Below are positions 17,030-25,586 of a DNA stretch of 64,000 bases, piece by piece. Origin of the DNA: UBA4416 sp040387555 (GTDB lineage Bacteria; Bacteroidota; Bacteroidia; B-17B0; Aurantibacillaceae); assembly GCA_040387555.1 (NCBI GenBank), contig JAZKDO010000002.1, forward strand, positions 62,001 through 126,000, read 5' to 3'. Position 1 is the stretch's first letter; every line of letters starts with the position of its first letter. Position numbers and translations under genes: made by a program. The notes under the pieces are model-generated. The model saw only the letters and a list, made by a program, of their open reading frames with translations. It was not told the DNA's origin and made no database searches.

Positions 17030-17185
17030 TTAAAGTGGTTTTCTACCCTGGATAATTCTTAATATTATTGCAATCAGAGCAATCACTAATAATATATGAA
17101 TTATTCCTCCGGCACTATATCCAATGAATCCTATCGCCCATACTATAATCAATACTACTGCGATGATGTAAAGTAAATTTCCCAT
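17030..17185 (-). CDS. lmo0937-family small membrane protein
   Basis: 51 residues: MGNLLYIIAVVLIIVWAIGF, linker GYSAGGIIH, second helix ILLVIALIAIILRIIQG. Closest in the window to 9778-9933. In the CsbD-led minus-strand operon, 60 bases after the coiled-coil lipoprotein gene. Confidence 0.88.
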   Translation of the reverse strand: MGNLLYIIAVVLIIVWAIGFIGYSAGGIIHILLVIALIAIILRIIQGRKPL

Positions 17186-17245
17186 AATTTTATTTTTAAG
17201 TTTAAATTAATTTTATTTTATCATAATTTTTTGGATTGAATAATG

Positions 17246-17710
17246 CTATTTAGCATTATTCTTACCAAGGTTTTTTATTGATTCTCCAAGCTGGTCCATA
17301 TCGCTATTAAATTCACGCTTGAAGGTCTCCCACTTTTCGTTATCTTTTTCATCATTTTTGTAGTCTCTTACTTTTACTTTTAAATCAGCATTGCGGGTTT
17401 CAATCTCAGCTACTTGCTTATCATAATCAGCACGGGCTTCTTTTTTCATTTCTGCTCTACGTAATTTCAAGTCTGCAATCTCTTTTTCCCTTTCAGTCAT
17501 TCGCATATCAGCATCCGTTCTGAATTTTTCATATTCCTGAACGTAATCAACTTTAGCTTTTTCAAGATCTTGTTGTGCTTCGATCACATCTTCCTTAGCA
17601 TCAGCTATATTTTCTTTAGCATCTTCAACTTTTTCTGCATGGTTATTGCAGCTTGTAATGAAACCCATTGAAAGGGTAGAAACGGCAAGGATAAAAATTG
17701 TTTTTTTCAT
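17246..17710 (-). CDS. Coiled-coil lipoprotein
   Basis: 154 residues. Signal peptide with lipobox GFITSC (Cys about 21), so lipid-anchored in the envelope. The mature chain is almost entirely charged heptad-like helix (ENIADAKEDVIEAQQDLEKA and onward to residue 130) without enzymatic motifs. It probably spans part of the periplasm as a structural or sensing rod (inference). Between CsbD and the lmo0937-like gene. Confidence 0.8.
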   Translation of the reverse strand: MKKTIFILAVSTLSMGFITSCNNHAEKVEDAKENIADAKEDVIEAQQDLEKAKVDYVQEYEKFRTDADMRMTEREKEIADLKLRRAEMKKEARADYDKQVAEIETRNADLKVKVRDYKNDEKDNEKWETFKREFNSDMDQLGESIKNLGKNNAK

Positions 17711-17749
17711 AATTCTTTTTTTTAGTTGTTTTTTTTATTTGGGTTTATG

Positions 17750-17938
17750 TTATAATTCAGAAATAAATTTTTGGATCTCTTCTTTTGTTTTTCCTAACTT
17801 GGTTTGAAGTCTCCCCCATAATTCATCTTCTTTTCCTTCTTCCAATAATAAATCATTATCAGTTAGTACTGCAAACTTCTGTTTAAGTTTCCCTTTTGTT
17901 TCATTCCAGTGCCCTTTTAATTCAGTTGTAGTTTTCAT
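17750..17938 (-). CDS. CsbD-family stress protein
   Basis: 62 residues, matching the CsbD length. Hallmarks are GHWNETKGKLKQKFAVLTDNDL and WGRLQTKLGKTKEEIQKFI. CsbD proteins are small, highly induced stress proteins in many bacteria with unresolved activity. First gene of the stress operon and directly behind a clear tandem-core promoter. Confidence 0.93.
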   Translation of the reverse strand: MKTTTELKGHWNETKGKLKQKFAVLTDNDLLLEEGKEDELWGRLQTKLGKTKEEIQKFISEL

Positions 17939-17966
17939 GGTTTATTTGTTAAAATTATTGTTGATG

Positions 17967-18024
17967 CAAAGATGATTAACGACCATAGCGGATGTGTTAC
18001 ATTACTAACAAGATATGTTACATC
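17967..18024 (-). promoter_or_regulatory. Tandem TGTAA-type promoter module (CsbD-Dps-Mla operon)
   Basis: Minus strand: two exact TGTAA cores (18022-18018 and 18001-17997), each followed by C, are 21 bp apart. CATCTTTG (17974-17967) starts 27 bp after the second. Strongest copy with that at 8982. Confidence 0.7.
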
Positions 18025-18120
18025 ATTCATACTTTAAAGATGGCTCTGTTTAAATGGCCGGCTCTAATTAGTATATAATTTGAGTGGTGCGCGTGCGTCA
18101 TGAAAAAATAGTTTAAATTA

Positions 18121-18151
18121 AAAACCCCCTGCAAACAAGCAGAGGGTTTTA
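18121..18151 (-). terminator. Rho-independent terminator of the tandem DUF3494 gene
   Basis: Stem AAAACCC..CTGC/GCAG..GGGTTTT with a short loop, 23 bases below the stop of the 18174-19787 gene. It is symmetric enough to work in both directions. Confidence 0.8.
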
Positions 18152-18173
18152 ATACGTGAGAATGAAAATAGTT

Positions 18174-19787
18174 TTATTGAGCAATTAATCGTCCGGATTG
18201 AACTTCTTTGTTTTTATTAGTTACTTTATAAAAGTATAATCCTGTTGGAAATTCTGTTTCAATAGTTGTTGATTTTTCAGTTAGTGTTTTTATCATTACT
18301 AATGAACCTAAAGAATTATAGATAGACAATTCACTGCTATTTGATTGAGATGCCTCATTCAAAGTAACTGTCACATTTGATGCCATTGGATTTGGATAGA
18401 ATACAGGGCTGTTTGTGATTTTTGAATATAGGTTGTTTATTCCAACTGAAGCACATGTTGTTGGAGGAAGAGTTACCTTGATAGAATCCGTTGTGAATTC
18501 CCCACTTGTAGTTAAAGCACGACCGTCAATAACAACTCCTTTTTTAAGACTAACAGCACCATCTTTAGAAATGATTGTTCCTTTAAAATTTGAGAAATTA
18601 TTAATTTCAACTGCTCCGTTTACTTTCCAGAATACATTTTTTGCCTGTGCCCCATTAATCAACTTAACTTTAGCATAAGTGCTGGTAGATAATGCCCCGT
18701 TGATTTTAATAACAAAAACTCCATTGGCATTATTCCCGGCATTCAAATATAAGGTATCGGTTAATGTTGCAGCTGCGTTCATCACGTATGTGTGCGGTGT
18801 TAAAACCAGGCTTCTTCCGAATTGTGCAGGGTATAATAATTCGATATCGTAAGGAAGATTAAGTAAATAATCATCTACAAGTAATAGATCAGCCGCACAA
18901 GCAGATGTTGCTCCATCGTTAATTGGATGAATCATACCACCAACAAATAGCGCATTATATCCGGTGGTCAAACCTACGTTTGTTCCAACATCCCCATCTA
19001 AATGAGTATTACCAGTGTTAGTAACATAACCATTAGCTGAGAAAATTGAAAAACAAGCTGTAGTTCCTAAATCAGGTGCAACGGGACCATTTAAGCTTGG
19101 GCTTCCACATCCTATTGGAGTGTAAGCTAACACCCCATCTGTGCTGATAGCACCAGTTATAGAAAGTGCTCTGCCTTCTAACGTATCACCTGTATTCATA
19201 TTAATTGCTGCATTGTTTGCAATAATAGTTCCTTTCATGGAAGTTCCTGCAGCCATATCAACAAGTCCTTCTACTTTCCAGAACACATTACAAGCTAAAG
19301 CGCCATTGATTAATTTTACTTTTGAATTAGTAGCGGTAGAAAGTGGGCCTGCAATCTTGAAAATAAAAACTGAAGATGCGCTTCCTAGTCCATCTAATGT
19401 TAGCCCTTGGTTTAAACTAGCCGCACTAGCAATTGCGTAAACACCTGAGGTAAGGGTTTGGCCACCACCAAGAGCAGGGGCAAGTGTTGATGTGAACACG
19501 GTGTTATCCAATTGGTTATAAGCTGTTATTAAGTCAGTCGATGCTGCAGAGGTTGAACCGTTATTGTTATTCATTACCCCGTTCACGTTACCAAAACCTG
19601 TACTTGATACCATACTGGTTCCAACGTTTCCGGTTAGTTGTGAAATGCCAGTGTTTGTTACCGCACCATTTGTAGAAAATAATACATAGTTAACTGTACT
19701 TCCTAAATTGGGAGCTTGTGCGAAGTGAATCGCCGGTAAAGATAATAGTGTAACTGATGTTACAATATGAAGTAATTGTTTTTTCAT
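18174..19787 (-). CDS. Tandem DUF3494 (ice-binding-like) protein with T9SS type A sorting domain
   Basis: 537 residues. Signal peptide MKKQLLHIVTSVTLLSLPAIHFAQ. Two DUF3494 domains in tandem (about 26-228 and 234-445), each with the series GAVTNTGISQLTGNVGT, LTSGVYAI, VFIFKIAGPLST, NVFWKVEGLVDM, KGTIIANNAAI and LEGRALSITGAI. After a short linker the last 75 residues form a T9SS type A signal (FYPNPMASNVTVTL through GLYFYKVTNKNKEVQSGRLIAQ). It should be exported through the T9SS and attached to or released from the cell surface. Ice binding is a family property not proven here. It shares its promoter type with the DUF3494 lipoprotein. Confidence 0.92.
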   Translation of the reverse strand: MKKQLLHIVTSVTLLSLPAIHFAQAPNLGSTVNYVLFSTNGAVTNTGISQLTGNVGTSMVSSTGFGNVNGVMNNNNGSTSAASTDLITAYNQLDNTVFTSTLAPALGGGQTLTSGVYAIASAASLNQGLTLDGLGSASSVFIFKIAGPLSTATNSKVKLINGALACNVFWKVEGLVDMAAGTSMKGTIIANNAAINMNTGDTLEGRALSITGAISTDGVLAYTPIGCGSPSLNGPVAPDLGTTACFSIFSANGYVTNTGNTHLDGDVGTNVGLTTGYNALFVGGMIHPINDGATSACAADLLLVDDYLLNLPYDIELLYPAQFGRSLVLTPHTYVMNAAATLTDTLYLNAGNNANGVFVIKINGALSTSTYAKVKLINGAQAKNVFWKVNGAVEINNFSNFKGTIISKDGAVSLKKGVVIDGRALTTSGEFTTDSIKVTLPPTTCASVGINNLYSKITNSPVFYPNPMASNVTVTLNEASQSNSSELSIYNSLGSLVMIKTLTEKSTTIETEFPTGLYFYKVTNKNKEVQSGRLIAQ

Positions 19788-19825
19788 GGGAAAGATTTTA
19801 ATTTTGTGAAAGAATTTTCACATGG

Positions 19826-19881
19826 TAAAGGTGGTTTGATTAATTACGAATCTGTTACAAAGTAAAAGCAAGAATTACATA
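19826..19881 (-). promoter_or_regulatory. Tandem TGTAA-type promoter module (tandem DUF3494 gene)
   Basis: Minus strand: TGTAA cores at 19879-19875 and 19859-19855, here 20 bp apart instead of 21. The -7-like element CACCTTTA (19833-19826) starts 26 bp after the second core. Confidence 0.55.
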
Positions 19882-20141
19882 ATTCACTGTTAGCTGTTTT
19901 AGCAAATAATGCGAGACCTATTATGCGTATTTCCTCACGAAGTGGCGCTATTTGAATGTTTTACATGGATCATTTCCGCATTGAGAATATCAATTGAGAG
20001 TGTTTTACGCTATTCTTTTATATCCTTTGAGTTTATATTGCAAAGAATAGGTATGAGTAGTTTCACAGAAGTGCATTAATGAGCGAGAACCATAATCTTT
20101 ATAGTCTGATAGCAAATGTTTAATTATTGTATCAAATTAAT

Positions 20142-20165
20142 ACACATTTTTAGATAAAAATGTGT
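20142..20165. repeat. Perfect AT-rich hairpin in a 465-base gap
   Basis: 11-bp perfect inverted repeat (20142-20152 with 20155-20165), loop GA, no T-run. It lies below the OmpA lipoprotein gene and may weakly terminate it or stabilise the transcript end. Apart from this and the promoter module, the gap 19788-20252 shows no gene. Confidence 0.45.
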
Positions 20166-20252
20166 TGTTAAAGGAAAGAAACTTTATTGAGGAAAGAGTG
20201 ATACTCGAAAGTAAATCATTACCGAGAATAAGCGATACTTATTTGACGGCCA

Positions 20253-21032
20253 TTATTGATTCAGCAACTTGAATAGTTCGTTTAGATTTGGCGCTAAAAT
20301 AATTTCTGTACGTCGGTTTTTGGATCTCCCTTCAGGAGTGCTGTTAGAAGTTACGGGATAAAATTCTCCTCGCCCTGCTGCTGTTACACGCCTTGCATCC
20401 ACTGCATAGGCATCAGTTAGTATTCGCACAATGGATGTTGCCCTGGCTGTGCTCAGCGCCCAGTTATCTGCAAAACGACCACGAATTGGAATGGAATCTG
20501 TGTGCCCTTCAATAAGAACACTTATATCCGTATTTTTGTTGAGTACATCTGCGACAGATTTTAGAGCTTCTTTTCCTAATGGGTCAACCACGTCGCTACC
20601 TGATTTGAATAATAATTTTTCTTGTAACGAAACATATATTTTTCCGTCTTTAATAGAAACAGTTAATTCATCTGGTTTAAAATTAACCAACGCATCAGCG
20701 ATTGTTTTCTTCAATTTATTCATGACATCTTTTTGTCCCTGAATTAATTCCTGAAGGTCTTTCAAACGCTTAGCCTGATCGACAATAGTCATTTGAGATT
20801 TCGCCATGGAATCTTTTGAACTGGTGGACAGTGCTTGTAAATCATTTTGTACTGACTCCTTATCTTTTTGCAAAGCAGCCACAGAAGAATAACAATCGTT
20901 AAGCTTATTATGGGTTCCTATACTATCGACCTGGAGATCCTTGACTCTTGATAATTCTTTTAAGAATTTCTTTTTTGAAACACAGGACGTGAAGCAGATG
21001 CTTGCACACAGAGCAAAAATAATTGATTTCAT
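20253..21032 (-). CDS. OmpA-family lipoprotein
   Basis: 259 residues. Signal peptide with lipobox CFTSC (Cys about 17). Residues 20-120 are coiled coil. About 135-250 is an OmpA/MotB peptidoglycan-binding domain with LLFKSGSDVVDPLGKEAL, VLIEGHTDSIPI, WALSTARATSIV and RSKNRRTEIILAP. It should tether an envelope to the cell wall. The start is 6 bases after the 21039 stop, so it is cotranscribed behind the 21271-21328 promoter. Confidence 0.92.
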   Translation of the reverse strand: MKSIIFALCASICFTSCVSKKKFLKELSRVKDLQVDSIGTHNKLNDCYSSVAALQKDKESVQNDLQALSTSSKDSMAKSQMTIVDQAKRLKDLQELIQGQKDVMNKLKKTIADALVNFKPDELTVSIKDGKIYVSLQEKLLFKSGSDVVDPLGKEALKSVADVLNKNTDISVLIEGHTDSIPIRGRFADNWALSTARATSIVRILTDAYAVDARRVTAAGRGEFYPVTSNSTPEGRSKNRRTEIILAPNLNELFKLLNQ

Positions 21033-21038
21033 TGTGAA

Positions 21039-21245
21039 TTATTTCTTTTTAACCAATAGAACAACGATACCGCTTACCAGAATAATCCCTCCAATGATAG
21101 GAGACCATTTTATCGGATGATTTTTTTCCTTGTTGATTTCCAAAGGACCTAAATCCACTACGTTTTCTTTAGTGGTGAAATTAATTCCAGTAAAGATCAT
21201 TAATGCAACGCCTATTACAATAAGCCCTATACCTAATCCTTTCAT
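21039..21245 (-). CDS. Small two-helix membrane protein (DUF3185-like)
   Basis: 68 residues. Helix 1 GLGIGLIVIGVALMIFTGI, a polar loop VVDLGPLEINKEKNH, helix 2 WSPIIGGIILVSGIVVLLV, basic end KKK. The layout matches small DUF3185-type membrane proteins; the assignment is by pattern. First gene of a two-gene operon with the OmpA lipoprotein. Confidence 0.72.
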   Translation of the reverse strand: MKGLGIGLIVIGVALMIFTGINFTTKENVVDLGPLEINKEKNHPIKWSPIIGGIILVSGIVVLLVKKK

Positions 21246-21270
21246 AACAATGTTTTTTATTAGTTTTTCA

Positions 21271-21328
21271 CAAAGGTGCCATTCTGATTTTCATAAAATA
21301 TTATATTTTTTCAAAAAGCACTTACACA
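21271..21328 (-). promoter_or_regulatory. Tandem TGTAA-type promoter module (21245 operon)
   Basis: Minus strand: TGTAA (21326-21322) and TATAA (21305-21301) are 21 bp apart, and CACCTTTG (21278-21271) starts 27 bp after the second core. Confidence 0.58.
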
Positions 21329-21352
21329 TTTTACTGTTGCATAGGCAATGTA

Positions 21353-21979
21353 TTATTCATTTTCTATAGGCGTAGCTCTTTTTTTATGTTTGCGGAGTTC
21401 ACTTACTTTTCCTATGGGCCTCATAAATTTTTGAGAAACAGTATAAAGATCAATCCTTCCGCCTAGCCCTATGGATGGAGATTTTGTTATGAAGTCATAT
21501 CCACTGAAAAGGGAAAAATTACCAAAACCAATGAAACCACCTGCGAAAATTCCGGCCAATTCTTTAAAGCTAAAATCATTTTGCAAGCCGACGTCAGCCA
21601 CCATTCCAAAAAATAATTTGGGATCAATGGTTATTTTATCATTTTCATTGAAAATAAAGTTTCCGGTGAACCATGTATAGCCAAGGCCTAAACTGATTGT
21701 TGGACTCACTTGATATTTGCCATCCACATATTCGATACGGCTGAAAGATATGGGAATAGTTGGTGATCCCAATAGCTTTGAAACATATACTGTGTTGTAA
21801 TAGAGCGTATCAGGCCACCTCTTTACTTTATCCGGAATGGAATCCTGTTCTTTTATATCAGGAAAAGTATAACCGCGTTTCCTCAGAAATTGAACTGTCG
21901 GACTTTTGTCTTCATTGTTATGCTGGGCCAATGAAACTAATTCAAAAAATATCAGAAAGCATACAAGGTATAATTTCAT
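21353..21979 (-). CDS. Exported protein of unknown function, probable outer-membrane barrel
   Basis: 208 residues. Signal peptide MKLYLVCFLIFFELVSLAQ. The middle contains glycine-rich alternating strands (TISLGLGYTWFTGNFIF, LFFGMVADVGL, GIFAGGFIGFGNFSLFSGY, GLGGRIDLYTV), suggesting a small outer-membrane beta structure. The C-terminus is basic, not the aromatic end of typical barrels. No named family recognised. Own tandem-core promoter, back to back with that of ku. Confidence 0.7.
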   Translation of the reverse strand: MKLYLVCFLIFFELVSLAQHNNEDKSPTVQFLRKRGYTFPDIKEQDSIPDKVKRWPDTLYYNTVYVSKLLGSPTIPISFSRIEYVDGKYQVSPTISLGLGYTWFTGNFIFNENDKITIDPKLFFGMVADVGLQNDFSFKELAGIFAGGFIGFGNFSLFSGYDFITKSPSIGLGGRIDLYTVSQKFMRPIGKVSELRKHKKRATPIENE

Positions 21980-22002
21980 CGGAAAAATTTCTGTAACAGC
22001 AT

Positions 22003-22060
22003 CAAAGATCGATGCAAGTAGTCAACTTGATCTTACACAATCGTGCGGTTTTATTGCATT
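22003..22060 (-). promoter_or_regulatory. Tandem TGTAA-type promoter module (21979 gene)
   Basis: Minus strand: TGCAA (22058-22054) and TGTAA (22037-22033) are 21 bp apart. GATCTTTG (22010-22003) starts 27 bp after the second core. It is placed back to back with the ku module at 22074-22131. Confidence 0.55.
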
Positions 22061-22073
22061 CTCTTATGAAATA

Positions 22074-22131
22074 TATACAAGATTTTCATAGGGCTGTGTA
22101 ATGCATAAAGCTTTTTAGCAGGGCATTTTTG
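22074..22131 (+). promoter_or_regulatory. Tandem TGTAA-type promoter module (ku-ligD operon)
   Basis: TACAA (22076-22080) and TGTAA (22097-22101) are 21 bp apart. CATTTTTG (22124-22131) starts 27 bp after the second core and lies 24 bases before the ATG at 22156. Confidence 0.55.
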
Positions 22132-22155
22132 TGTAAACATTTTAAATTAAATCAC

Positions 22156-22935
22156 ATGAGGCCAATTTGGACAGGTTCTATAGGATTTGGGTTAGTGAAT
22201 ATTCCGGTAAAGATTTACAGTGCGACAGAAACCAGCAACCTGGATCTTGATATGCTGGATAAGAAAGACCACTCAAATATTCGATTCAAACGCGTGAATG
22301 AAAAAACAGGAAAAGAGGTTTCGTGGGAAAATATAGTTAAGGGATATAAGTTGCCAAATGACGATTATGTTGTATTGGATGAAAAGGATTTTGAAAGGGC
22401 GAGTGCAAAGAAAACAAAAACCATAGAAATAGCAGAGTTTGTAAATGAGTCAGAAATTGAAAGCGTTTATTATGAAACTCCTTATTACCTGGAGCCAGAT
22501 AAGTCTGGAACACGCGCCTATGCATTATTCAGAGAAGCCTTGTTAAAAAGCAAAAAAGTGGGTATTGCAACTTTTGTTATGAGGAGTAAAGAAACATTAG
22601 CCATACTGAAGGCGAACTCAAAGGTTATTATTCTGAACCGTATTCGATTTGAAGAAGAGATTCGTAAACCTGATGAATTAAGTTTGCCCGCAAAAACAGA
22701 AGTGAAAGCTACTGAATTAAAAATGGCGATGTTATTGATCAACCAGCTTTCAGGAAAATTTGATATAAAAAAATTCAAGGACACTTATAGTTCAGAATTA
22801 TTGAAAGTTATTAAAGCCAAGGCTAAAGGTGTTAAGGTAAAAGAACCAAAAATGAAAGTTGTTTACAGTAAATCAAAAGACCTCATGGATCAATTGAAAG
22901 CCAGCTTAACACCAGCACGAAAAAAAGCTTCTTAA
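22156..22935 (+). CDS. ku: Ku protein (non-homologous end joining)
   Basis: 259 residues from ATG 22156, giving the canonical MRPIWTGSIGFGLVNIPVKIYSA start. An in-frame start further up would lie on the promoter. Ku core features include FKRVNEKTGKEVSWENIVKGY, YYETPYYLEPDKSG, AYALFREAL and LMDQLKASL near the end. Ku forms a homodimeric ring on DNA ends and recruits LigD. The ligD ATG begins 1 base after the ku stop. The stress-type promoter suggests end joining is raised in stress or non-growing cells (inference). Confidence 0.96.
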   Translation: MRPIWTGSIGFGLVNIPVKIYSATETSNLDLDMLDKKDHSNIRFKRVNEKTGKEVSWENIVKGYKLPNDDYVVLDEKDFERASAKKTKTIEIAEFVNESEIESVYYETPYYLEPDKSGTRAYALFREALLKSKKVGIATFVMRSKETLAILKANSKVIILNRIRFEEEIRKPDELSLPAKTEVKATELKMAMLLINQLSGKFDIKKFKDTYSSELLKVIKAKAKGVKVKEPKMKVVYSKSKDLMDQLKASLTPARKKAS

Positions 22936-22936
22936 A

Positions 22937-25585
22937 ATGGGACTTCAGTTATATAACAAGAAAAGAAATTTTAAAAAAACACCTGAACCATCAGGTAGTG
23001 TAAAAAAATCAAAATCTAAATTATCTTTTGTCATTCAGCGGCATAAAGCGTCTCACCTTCATTATGATCTTCGTTTAGAAATGGATGGTGTTTTAAAGAG
23101 CTGGGCCGTACCCAAAGGCCCTTCACTAAATCCAAAAGATAAACGATTAGCTATGATGGTGGAAGATCATCCCTACAATTATAAAAATTTTACAGGCATT
23201 ATCCCTGAAGGCAATTATGGCGCTGGTATTGTTGAGATTTGGGATGAAGGCCAATTGTCTGATATTAATAATTCAGATAAAAAAACTGCTGAAAAAAATC
23301 TCAAGGCCGGCATTCATTCAGGAAGTTTAAAATTCAGATTGTACGGTAAGAAACTAAAAGGCGAGTTTGCTTTGGTAAAATTAAAAGGCAAACAGGAAAA
23401 CGCCTGGTTGTTGATTAAACATAATGATGAACATAGTGTAACTGAAATTTATAATAGTGAAACCTTCACACCTAAAGATTCGCCCATTAATAAATGGTTA
23501 AAGGAAAATAAGCTACCTGTTCGGAGAGCGCTTTCAAAAAGGAAAAAAGAATCGAAAGAAGAAAAGGAAGAATCTATAGTTTCTGGGAATAAAAGCAATA
23601 ACCGTTTTCTCCCAGGAAAGACCAAAAAACTTGACAAGTACATTGCACCGATGCTAGCCAAGGAAACAGATCAGCCATTCAATGATAAGAATTGGATCTA
23701 TGAATTTAAGTGGGATGGATATAGGGCTCTTGCGGAGGTGAACGAAGGCGAGGTAAAATTATATTCGCGTAACGGAAACACCTTTACTTATTCTTACCCC
23801 ATAATCGTGGAGGAATTAAAAAAATTGAAAATTCATGCTGTACTGGATGGCGAAATTATAGTCGTTGATGAAAATGGTAAATCCAGTTTTCAGTCGCTGC
23901 AATATTATCAGAACGATGGAACTGTTCCTTTGGAATTTAGAGTATTTGATTTATTGTCTCTTAAAGGACAGGATACTTGTTCATTGGCATTAACAGATAG
24001 AAAAGAGCTTCTGAAAATGTTACTTCCAAAAAGCCCTGTTATAAAATATTCAGATCATATCGAAGAAAAAGGAATTGAGTTTTTTAAAATGGCCGTTGAG
24101 AATGATCTTGAAGGCATTATGGCAAAAGACTCGAACTCAACCTACAATCCAGGCGTAAGAACTAATTCATGGTTAAAAATAAAAAATCATAAATCGCTGG
24201 AAGCAGTGATTGCTGGATTTACAGAACCAGGCGGAGGACGTAAACATTTTGGAGCATTAGTTCTTGGGGTATGGGAAGGAAAAGAATTAAAGTATATAGG
24301 ACATACGGGTTCAGGATTCGACTCCAAGACACTTGAGCACATGAGTAAACTCATGAAACCTTTGATTCAAAAAAAGTCACCTTTTAATACAACAGTTAAA
24401 ACCAACATGCCTGTTACCTGGGTTAAACCAAAAATGGTTTGTGAAGTAAAATATACTGAATGGACACGCGACGCACATCTGCGGCATCCAATTTTTTTAA
24501 GATTACGGGAAGATAAAAAAACAAAAGAGATAACAACCAAAGCAATGGCAATAATTAATCCCGAATCAGAAGCGCCTAAAAAATCCACTTCAAAAAAGAA
24601 ATCATCAACTAAAATAGCATCGGTTTCTAAGAACAAAGAGATAGCAAAAAAATCAAAAAAAGAAGTGGATGTTGAGCAAGATGATTTTATTTCATTTGGA
24701 AGAATTAAAGTAAAAGTAACTAACCGTAATAAAATTTTCTGGCCTAACGAAAAAATCACAAAAGGCGATGTTATTGATTATTATCAAAGTGTATCAAAAT
24801 ATATATTGCCCTATTTAAAAGACAGACCTGAATCTTTAAAGCGAAACCCGAATGGTATTAAGGATACAGGTTTTTTTCATAAAGACGCAGGTGTGGAGGC
24901 ACCTGATTGGGTTAAGAGTAAAGCCGTTTTTTCTGAATCAACAAATAAGGATATTAATTACATATTATGCAATAACGCTGCAACATTAGCTTATTTGAAT
25001 AATTTAGGATGTATTGAGATTAATCCCTGGCATTCTACAGTTCAGAAACTGGATAAACCAGATTACCTGGTTATTGATATTGATCCGTCTGATAATAATA
25101 CGTTTGAGCAGGTTATAGAAGTAGCTAATGTAGTCCGTGATGTATTTAAAAAAGCCGGTGTTGAGTCATACTGTAAAACTTCGGGCGCAACCGGTTTACA
25201 TATTTACGTGCCAACACAAAAAAAATATACTTATGACCAGTTAAAAGATTTTTCACATTTGGTTTGCATACTTGTTCAAGAGCAACTGCCAATGTTTACA
25301 AGCCTGGAACGAAATCTTAAAAAACGGGGAAATAAAATGATTTACCTCGACCATTTGCAAAACAGACGTGGACAAACCATATCATCAGTTTATAGTTTGC
25401 GGCCTAAAGATGGCGCAACAGTTTCTATGCCATTGAATTGGAAAGAGGTAAAAAAAGGTTTAACGCCACACGACTTTAACATACACAATGCGTTGAAACG
25501 AATTGAAAAAACCGGAGACTTGTTTGCTCCGGTTCTGGGGAAAGGAATTGATTTAGCGAAGTGTTTGAAGCGGCTGGAGAAATAA
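22937..25585 (+). CDS. ligD: DNA ligase D (phosphoesterase-ligase-polymerase)
   Basis: 882 residues, all three LigD activities. N-terminal 3'-phosphoesterase about 25-190 (SFVIQRHKASHLHYDLRLEM, GIIPEGNYGAGIVEIWDEG). ATP-dependent ligase about 230-540 with adenylated Lys258 in FKWDGYRAL and the OB-fold end MVCEVKYTEWT. A basic low-complexity linker (Lys/Ser-rich, about 545-590) follows. C-terminal primase-polymerase about 595-880 with metal-binding Asp714 and Asp716 in VIDIDPSDN and SGATGLHIYVP. Order PE-Lig-Pol differs from the Mycobacterium order Pol-PE-Lig. Works with Ku at double-strand breaks. Confidence 0.97.
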   Translation: MGLQLYNKKRNFKKTPEPSGSVKKSKSKLSFVIQRHKASHLHYDLRLEMDGVLKSWAVPKGPSLNPKDKRLAMMVEDHPYNYKNFTGIIPEGNYGAGIVEIWDEGQLSDINNSDKKTAEKNLKAGIHSGSLKFRLYGKKLKGEFALVKLKGKQENAWLLIKHNDEHSVTEIYNSETFTPKDSPINKWLKENKLPVRRALSKRKKESKEEKEESIVSGNKSNNRFLPGKTKKLDKYIAPMLAKETDQPFNDKNWIYEFKWDGYRALAEVNEGEVKLYSRNGNTFTYSYPIIVEELKKLKIHAVLDGEIIVVDENGKSSFQSLQYYQNDGTVPLEFRVFDLLSLKGQDTCSLALTDRKELLKMLLPKSPVIKYSDHIEEKGIEFFKMAVENDLEGIMAKDSNSTYNPGVRTNSWLKIKNHKSLEAVIAGFTEPGGGRKHFGALVLGVWEGKELKYIGHTGSGFDSKTLEHMSKLMKPLIQKKSPFNTTVKTNMPVTWVKPKMVCEVKYTEWTRDAHLRHPIFLRLREDKKTKEITTKAMAIINPESEAPKKSTSKKKSSTKIASVSKNKEIAKKSKKEVDVEQDDFISFGRIKVKVTNRNKIFWPNEKITKGDVIDYYQSVSKYILPYLKDRPESLKRNPNGIKDTGFFHKDAGVEAPDWVKSKAVFSESTNKDINYILCNNAATLAYLNNLGCIEINPWHSTVQKLDKPDYLVIDIDPSDNNTFEQVIEVANVVRDVFKKAGVESYCKTSGATGLHIYVPTQKKYTYDQLKDFSHLVCILVQEQLPMFTSLERNLKKRGNKMIYLDHLQNRRGQTISSVYSLRPKDGATVSMPLNWKEVKKGLTPHDFNIHNALKRIEKTGDLFAPVLGKGIDLAKCLKRLEK

Positions 25586-25586
25586 T

